Shown in pieces: positions 13,974 through 17,508 of a stretch of 17,508 bases of DNA (its first letter is position 1; each line of letters starts with the position of its first letter). Origin of the DNA: Mailhella sp. (GTDB lineage Bacteria > Desulfobacterota > Desulfovibrionia > Desulfovibrionales > Desulfovibrionaceae); contig JAGAZG010000200.1 in the NCBI GenBank assembly GCA_017940105.1, forward strand, positions 1 to 17,508. The letters run 5' to 3'. Below the pieces are notes generated by a model. That model made no database searches, was not told where the DNA came from, and was given only the letters and a program-made list of their open reading frames with translations. Made by a program: the position numbers and the translations under genes.

Positions 13974-14081
13974 ATGGCTCACAAGAAAGTTGAACGCGCC
14001 AAAGAACTTGACCGCCGTCGTCATCGCCGTGCCCAGCGCATTAAGGAACGCATCAAGGAAGCCAAGGCTGCCAAGAAGTAG
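13974..14081 (+). CDS. 35-residue, highly basic small protein
   Basis: A tiny gene not assignable to a named family. The product (MAHKKVERAKELDRR, then RHRRAQRIKERIKEAKAAKK) has 8 Lys, 8 Arg, 2 His and only 5 acidic residues. It has no Cys or Trp and looks like one continuous charged helix. AAGGAGAG at 13961-13968 lies 5 bp before the ATG, a near-consensus promoter lies upstream, and a terminator follows, so it is a properly bounded gene and not a chance frame. The composition suggests binding to rRNA, the ribosome or other nucleic acid, as for other very short basic ribosomal proteins. I have an impression that similar proteins occur in Desulfovibrio, but I cannot name one with certainty. 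The frame is open upstream, but that part lacks a ribosome site and overlaps the promoter. Confidence 0.78.
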   Translation: MAHKKVERAKELDRRRHRRAQRIKERIKEAKAAKK

Positions 14082-14113
14082 CGTGGTTTCTGCGGCAGTC
14101 CAGCATTTTTTCC

Positions 14114-14149
14114 GGCGTGCCGGCCATATGGCGGCACGCCTTGTTTTTT
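14114..14149 (+). terminator. Intrinsic terminator after the small basic protein gene
   Basis: Perfect 9-bp arms GGCGTGCCG (14114-14122) and CGGCACGCC (14132-14140) with an inner GCCATATGG that can pair further, followed by TTGTTTTTT. It ends only about 20 bp before the fmdB start, so it may act as a partial terminator that lets some transcription through to fmdB-purB. Confidence 0.85.
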
Positions 14150-14168
14150 CAAGCCAATATTACTTTTC

Positions 14169-14492
14169 ATGCCTATCTATGAATTCGCCTGCCCTTCGTG
14201 CGGCAAAACATTTGAAGAATTGTGCCTTGGCGGAAGTGCAGAAGAGCGCCCGTGTCCTTCATGCGGCGCAGAGTCTCACCGCGTTATTTCCAACACTTCG
14301 TTTATTCTGAAGGGAGGAGGCTGGTTTGCAAGCTCTTATGGGCATGGCACCAGCAATCTCTTTGACAAAACGCATGGCGTCCCTTCCATGACAGACAGCA
14401 AGCCTGCAGAAAACGGTTCTTCTGCAAAAGAGGACTCTGCTGCCTCCAAAAGCGAAGCGACGAAAAGTTCTAACCCTACGGAGCAGAAATGA
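14169..14492 (+). CDS. FmdB-type zinc-ribbon protein
   Basis: Small protein with an N-terminal zinc ribbon of the FmdB / regulatory-protein CxxC_CxxC family. It begins MPIYEFACPSCGKTFEELC, has the Cys pairs C8/C11 and C29/C32, and continues with the family tail SFILKGGGWFASSYG (44-58). After that come about 45 polar, low-complexity residues (Ser, Lys, Glu, Ala), probably disordered; total 107 residues. The exact role of the family is unsettled; FmdB was first noted near formamidase and amidase genes. No Shine-Dalgarno is seen before the ATG, and the preceding terminator leaves almost no room for a promoter. Its stop overlaps the purB start as ATGA, so expression is coupled to purine synthesis. 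Confidence 0.88.
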   Translation: MPIYEFACPSCGKTFEELCLGGSAEERPCPSCGAESHRVISNTSFILKGGGWFASSYGHGTSNLFDKTHGVPSMTDSKPAENGSSAKEDSAASKSEATKSSNPTEQK

Positions 14493-15787
14493 TCGACCGA
14501 TACTCCCGCCCCGAAATGGCTGGCATCTGGACGATGGAAAACCGTTACCGCTGCTGGTTCAAGGTGGAGCAGGCCGTGTGCCGCGCCTGGAACGAGCAGG
14601 GCGTGATTCCAGATGAAGACCTGAAGAACATCCTTGTCGATGTGGATTTTGACGTAGACAAGATCCTTGAGATCGAGCAGGTCACCCGCCACGATATCAT
14701 AGCGTTTCTTACCTACTTGGAACAGAAAATCGGTGTTTCCGCCCGTTTTATACACCTTGGCTGCACTTCATCTGACATCGTGGATACGGCTATGGCCATG
14801 CAGATGGTGCAGGCCGGCAGGATGATACTTGACGATTTTGACATGGTGCTTGAAGCGCTCAGGGAACTGACGCGCGCCAACCAGGGAATGGTCTGCATCG
14901 GACGCTCGCACGGCATACATGCCGAGCCGACAACCTACGGTTTTAAGTTCGCGGGCTTCTACGCGGAATTTTTGCGTGATAAGAAGCGTTTTGCCGATGC
15001 CCTCGAAGACATACGCACGGGCAAAATTTCTGGTGCTGTCGGCACCTATACGGTCGTCACACCGGCCATTGAAGCCCGCGCATGTGAAATTCTTGGATTG
15101 AAGGCAGACATCATTTCCACGCAGATTGTTCAGCGTGACCGCTACGCCCATTATTTTACGGCGCTTGCGATTGCTGCCGGCACAGTTGAGCGCCTGTGCG
15201 TGGAACTGCGTCATCTTCAGCGTACAGAAGTGCATGAAGTTGAAGAAGGCTTTGCCAAAGGGCAGAAAGGCTCTTCTGCCATGCCGCATAAGCGCAACCC
15301 TATTTCTGCGGAAAACATGTGCGGCTTATCCCGCGTTATCCGTTCCAATGCCATGGCTTCCCTCGAAAATCAGGCGCTGTGGCATGAGCGCGACATCAGT
15401 CATTCTTCGGTGGAGCGCATTATCACGCCGGATTCCACCATTCTTATGGATTACGTGCTGCACAGGCTTACCCGCCTTATCAAAGGGCTGCGCATACTGC
15501 CTGAGAATGTCGAGCGCAACCTCTGGGGGAGCTACGGGCTGTTCTTTTCCCAAAGGGTGCTCACGGCGCTCATTGAAAAAGAGATGCCCCGCCAGCAGGC
15601 CTACGTTGTGGTGCAGAAGCGCGCCATGGAAAGCTGGGAAACGCATAAGCCTTTCCCCGACCTGATTCGCGACGATGCAGAAATACAGGCCCATCTCAGC
15701 CCCGCTGAACTGGACGCGCTGTTTGATGTCAGGCACTACGCCCGTTATGAGGCGGAGATCGTTGACCGCGTGCTTTCAGAGCAGTGA
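14489..15787 (+). CDS. purB: Adenylosuccinate lyase
   Basis: Cleaves SAICAR and adenylosuccinate, releasing fumarate, in de novo purine synthesis; homotetramer of the fumarase/aspartase superfamily. 432 residues. It has TRHDIIAFL with H68, HLGCTSSDI (89-97), GRSHGIHAEPTT with catalytic H141, and the superfamily signature GSSAMPHKRNP (261-271) on the mobile loop that carries the catalytic Ser. The C-terminal helical domain runs from about 365. The ATG lies inside the fmdB stop (ATGA) and is likely read by coupled translation, with AACCCTACGGAG upstream giving a weak GGAG. A terminator follows at 15812-15850. Confidence 0.96.
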   Translation: MIDRYSRPEMAGIWTMENRYRCWFKVEQAVCRAWNEQGVIPDEDLKNILVDVDFDVDKILEIEQVTRHDIIAFLTYLEQKIGVSARFIHLGCTSSDIVDTAMAMQMVQAGRMILDDFDMVLEALRELTRANQGMVCIGRSHGIHAEPTTYGFKFAGFYAEFLRDKKRFADALEDIRTGKISGAVGTYTVVTPAIEARACEILGLKADIISTQIVQRDRYAHYFTALAIAAGTVERLCVELRHLQRTEVHEVEEGFAKGQKGSSAMPHKRNPISAENMCGLSRVIRSNAMASLENQALWHERDISHSSVERIITPDSTILMDYVLHRLTRLIKGLRILPENVERNLWGSYGLFFSQRVLTALIEKEMPRQQAYVVVQKRAMESWETHKPFPDLIRDDAEIQAHLSPAELDALFDVRHYARYEAEIVDRVLSEQ

Positions 15788-15811
15788 TCTTCTGCGCGCA
15801 TACATGTGATA

Positions 15812-15850
15812 AACGCCGTCTTTTTGAAAAAAAAGCGGCGTTGTTTTTTT
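15812..15850 (+). terminator. Intrinsic terminator of purB
   Basis: AACGCCG (15812-15818) and CGGCGTT (15836-15842) close a stem whose inner part also pairs CTTTTT with AAAAAG, followed by a T7 run at 15844-15850. It lies 24 bp after the purB stop. Confidence 0.85.
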
Positions 15851-15871
15851 AAAGGTGCGTATTGAGAACCG

Positions 15872-15894
15872 GCATTCTGATGCAGCATCAATGC
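15872..15894. promoter_or_regulatory. Palindromic element upstream of the YkuD gene
   Basis: TGATGC-A-GCATCA (15878-15890) is a perfect 13-bp palindrome. Outer GCAT (15872-15875) and ATGC (15891-15894) extend it, with a two-base bulge. It lies about 75 bp before the start of the next gene, upstream of a weak promoter-like TTGCAA (15902) and TAATCT (15925). It could be a repressor site. Confidence 0.35.
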
Positions 15895-15967
15895 GCGGCA
15901 TTTGCAAGATGCAGCCTTTTGTTTTAATCTTTGATCGCACGAAAACAAAGTAACTGCGGAGGTTCTT

Positions 15968-16927
15968 TTGCGCGCTTATATTCTTGCCCTGTTTGCCATC
16001 TTAGCCGCCAGCCCTGCGTTTGCAGACTGGACGGCGTGTTTGCCCGCCAATGCCCCCGATCACTTCTTTGCCGTCGACAAAGGCAAAGACCGCTTGTTTC
16101 AGATGCGCGGAGATGGAATCACCAGCGCCGTTGTTAAAGCGTTCCCCAGCATTCATGGCCGGGCCGAAGGGGATAAGCAGGTTCAGGGAGATTTAAAAAC
16201 TCCCGAAGGCGTGTATTTTATAACGCATAAGATTAACCAGAAGCTTGATTTTATGGATTATGGTCCTCATGCGTTCGGGCTGAACTATCCCAACCCCATG
16301 GACAGGCTGCGTGCGAAAACCGGAGGCGGAATCTGGCTGCACAGCAAGGGGCAGCCCATAAAAGGCATACAGACGCGCGGCTGCGTGGCCATTGGTCAGG
16401 AAGACATTACAGCCCTCGTTCCCGTGCTTGCTCCCGGCACGCCCGTACTCATAGCCCAGAATCTTGATGGGGAGCCGTTCATCCAGAAGGAGGAAAAACA
16501 GCCCGGTGCAAAAGGTCAGGGCGTTGAAGCTCAGCAGGCAGACGCATCTGGGACAAAAGCAGCCCAGCCTGATGCGAGGCAGGAAGAAGCGTTTCTTATT
16601 CTGTCGCTGACCAAAACCTGGATTGAACATATGCACGATGGCTCTGAGGCCGTATTTGCGCTGTATGACAGCTCACGCTGGCAAAAGGCCAACCGCGAAA
16701 GTTTTTTTGACTTCATGGCAAAAAAGCGCGTTGACCTCGCTCATGGAGCTGGAGACATGCAGGCCGACAGCATACGCCTGCTCGAAGGTCCTGGCTATTG
16801 GGTGGCCTTTTTCCCAAGATCTTTTGTGCAGGGGAAAGATTCCTTCAACGGTACGCAAATATTGTACTGGAGCAGGGGGGATGCAGGCTCGTTTCGCATC
16901 ATCGGAGAATTTCGGACTAAAGGATAA
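15968..16927 (+). CDS. Secreted YkuD (L,D-transpeptidase-fold) protein with NTF2-like C-terminus
   Basis: Periplasmic peptidoglycan-modifying enzyme, 319 residues. Residues 1-19 form a signal peptide (AILAASPAFA, cleavage before D20). The YkuD domain covers about 34-165: KTPEGVYFI near 77-85, IWLHSKGQP with H125, and the catalytic IQTRGCVAI with R137 and C139. A Gln/Ala/Lys-rich linker (about 172-205) leads to a C-terminal domain (207-318) with TKTWIEHMHDGSEAVFALYDSSRW, an NTF2-like pattern. This order and length match Csd6 of Helicobacter and Pgp2 of Campylobacter, which are L,D-carboxypeptidases that shape helical cells; the E. coli YafK/DpaA group is the alternative relative. The start is TTG at 15968 because GGAGG (15958-15962) is 5 bp upstream and the signal peptide begins there. 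Confidence 0.85.
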   Translation: MRAYILALFAILAASPAFADWTACLPANAPDHFFAVDKGKDRLFQMRGDGITSAVVKAFPSIHGRAEGDKQVQGDLKTPEGVYFITHKINQKLDFMDYGPHAFGLNYPNPMDRLRAKTGGGIWLHSKGQPIKGIQTRGCVAIGQEDITALVPVLAPGTPVLIAQNLDGEPFIQKEEKQPGAKGQGVEAQQADASGTKAAQPDARQEEAFLILSLTKTWIEHMHDGSEAVFALYDSSRWQKANRESFFDFMAKKRVDLAHGAGDMQADSIRLLEGPGYWVAFFPRSFVQGKDSFNGTQILYWSRGDAGSFRIIGEFRTKG

Positions 16928-17090
16928 GTTTTTCCGGTACTCGTCTTAGCCTCCGACAAAAAATATTTCAGCATGCGGAATTTCATCGTTTATCATGCAA
17001 ATCAATTATTGTTAGGCATGCAATATATGTATTTTTTATTTTTCATGAGCTGCACTATGCTTGGCGCATCCATGCTGGAGGTAGCATTGC

Positions 17091-17508
17091 ATGCCGCAAA
17101 ACAAGCATATTCTGATTTGCATCCTTATGATTGGCGTCTTTGGCATCCTGAACACCGAAATGGGGTTTATTGGCATCCTGCCGCACATAGCTGAACGCTA
17201 TGACGTGACCATAGTCCATGCCGGACTTCTCATCAGCCTTTTTGCACTTGGGGTGGCCGTTTCCGGCCCGACCATGCCGCTTGTTTTTTCCCGCTTCAAC
17301 AGAAAGCTTGTCATGCTGCTTGTGCTGGGAATTTTCACCCTGTGCAATGCTGTTTCTGTTTTTGCGGAGGATTTTAATCTGTTGCTGGCAGCAAGGATCC
17401 TGCCAGCTTTTTTTCATCCCGTGTATTGCTCCATGGCATTTACAGTTGCAGCTGAACTGGCGGGAGAAAAAGACGCGCCAAAAGCCGTAGCCAGAATCAA
17501 TATCGGCG
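17091..17508 (+). CDS. MFS transporter, drug/purine efflux type (5' part only)
   Basis: The first 139 codons of a major facilitator superfamily transporter, open to the window end. The product begins MPQNKHILICILMIGVFGIL and shows TM1 (5-25), then PHIAERYDVTIVHAGLLISLFALG (TM2), then the loop region FSRFNRKLVML with the basic motif-A-like pair before TM3. It continues LGIFTLCNAVSVFAEDFNLLLAARILPAFFHPVY, typical of the DHA1 group that includes AraJ- and PbuE-type exporters. GGAGG at 17077-17081 lies 9 bp before the ATG. It follows the YkuD gene after a 163-bp AT-rich gap with no visible terminator. Substrate cannot be inferred. Confidence 0.85.
   Translation, partial: MPQNKHILICILMIGVFGILNTEMGFIGILPHIAERYDVTIVHAGLLISLFALGVAVSGPTMPLVFSRFNRKLVMLLVLGIFTLCNAVSVFAEDFNLLLAARILPAFFHPVYCSMAFTVAAELAGEKDAPKAVARINIG

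Noticed and set aside
16928..17090. AT-rich gap with repeated GCATGC and ATGCAA words before the MFS gene
   Set aside because: The words are short and irregularly spaced, and no -35/-10 pair with acceptable spacing could be defended.
1..17508. tRNA, rRNA, CRISPR, insertion sequence or prophage features
   Set aside because: No cloverleaf, spaced direct-repeat array, transposase or integrase, or flanking target duplication was seen on either strand.

Overview
The window looks like a chromosomal segment of a Desulfovibrionaceae-type bacterium (Desulfovibrio / Bilophila / Mailhella relatives). This is inferred from three things: a pseudouridine synthase fused to dephospho-CoA kinase, a TRAP transporter operon, and housekeeping genes of deltaproteobacterial type (tgt, rpmB, purB, short-form N-acetylglutamate synthase next to argF). 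No species is claimed. Coding density is high. The largest gene-free stretch is about 210 bp, so no gap exceeds 300 bp, and I see no rRNA, tRNA, CRISPR array or insertion sequence.

Region 1 (1-4966) is a nutrient-uptake locus. It holds a complete DctP-DctQ-DctM TRAP transporter, a 416-residue protein I cannot assign to a family, and a GntR/FCD regulator. The regulator has its own promoter, overlapped by a 24-bp inverted repeat. A strong hairpin separates the binding-protein gene from the permease genes. Substrate and pathway are unknown, and the 416-residue protein is the best candidate here for undescribed biochemistry. Parts of this region, especially the GntR gene, are visibly more AT-rich than the rest.

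Region 2 (4974-7635) holds an RluA-family rRNA pseudouridine synthase on the minus strand, convergent with the GntR gene. It is followed by an old-yellow-enzyme-type flavin oxidoreductase, also minus, transcribed divergently from an HxlR-family regulator. The last two form a plausible electrophile/redox-sensing pair.

Region 3 (7775-12088) runs on the plus strand. A short GNAT N-acetylglutamate synthase overlaps argF by 4 bp, giving the first step and the carbamoylation step of arginine synthesis. Then come rpmB (L28) with a clear terminator, an attenuator-like structured leader, a rhomboid protease with a TTG start, and tgt (queuosine insertion).

Region 4 (12117-15787) holds the minus-strand RluD-CoaE fusion, convergent with tgt. 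Divergent from it is a 35-residue, very basic conserved-looking protein with a near-consensus promoter, then a terminator hairpin, then an FmdB-type zinc-ribbon gene overlapping purB by 4 bp.

Region 5 (15788-17508) holds the purB terminator, a secreted YkuD-domain protein with a C-terminal NTF2-like region (architecture of the Csd6/Pgp2 cell-shape peptidases), and the first 139 codons of an MFS efflux transporter cut by the window end.
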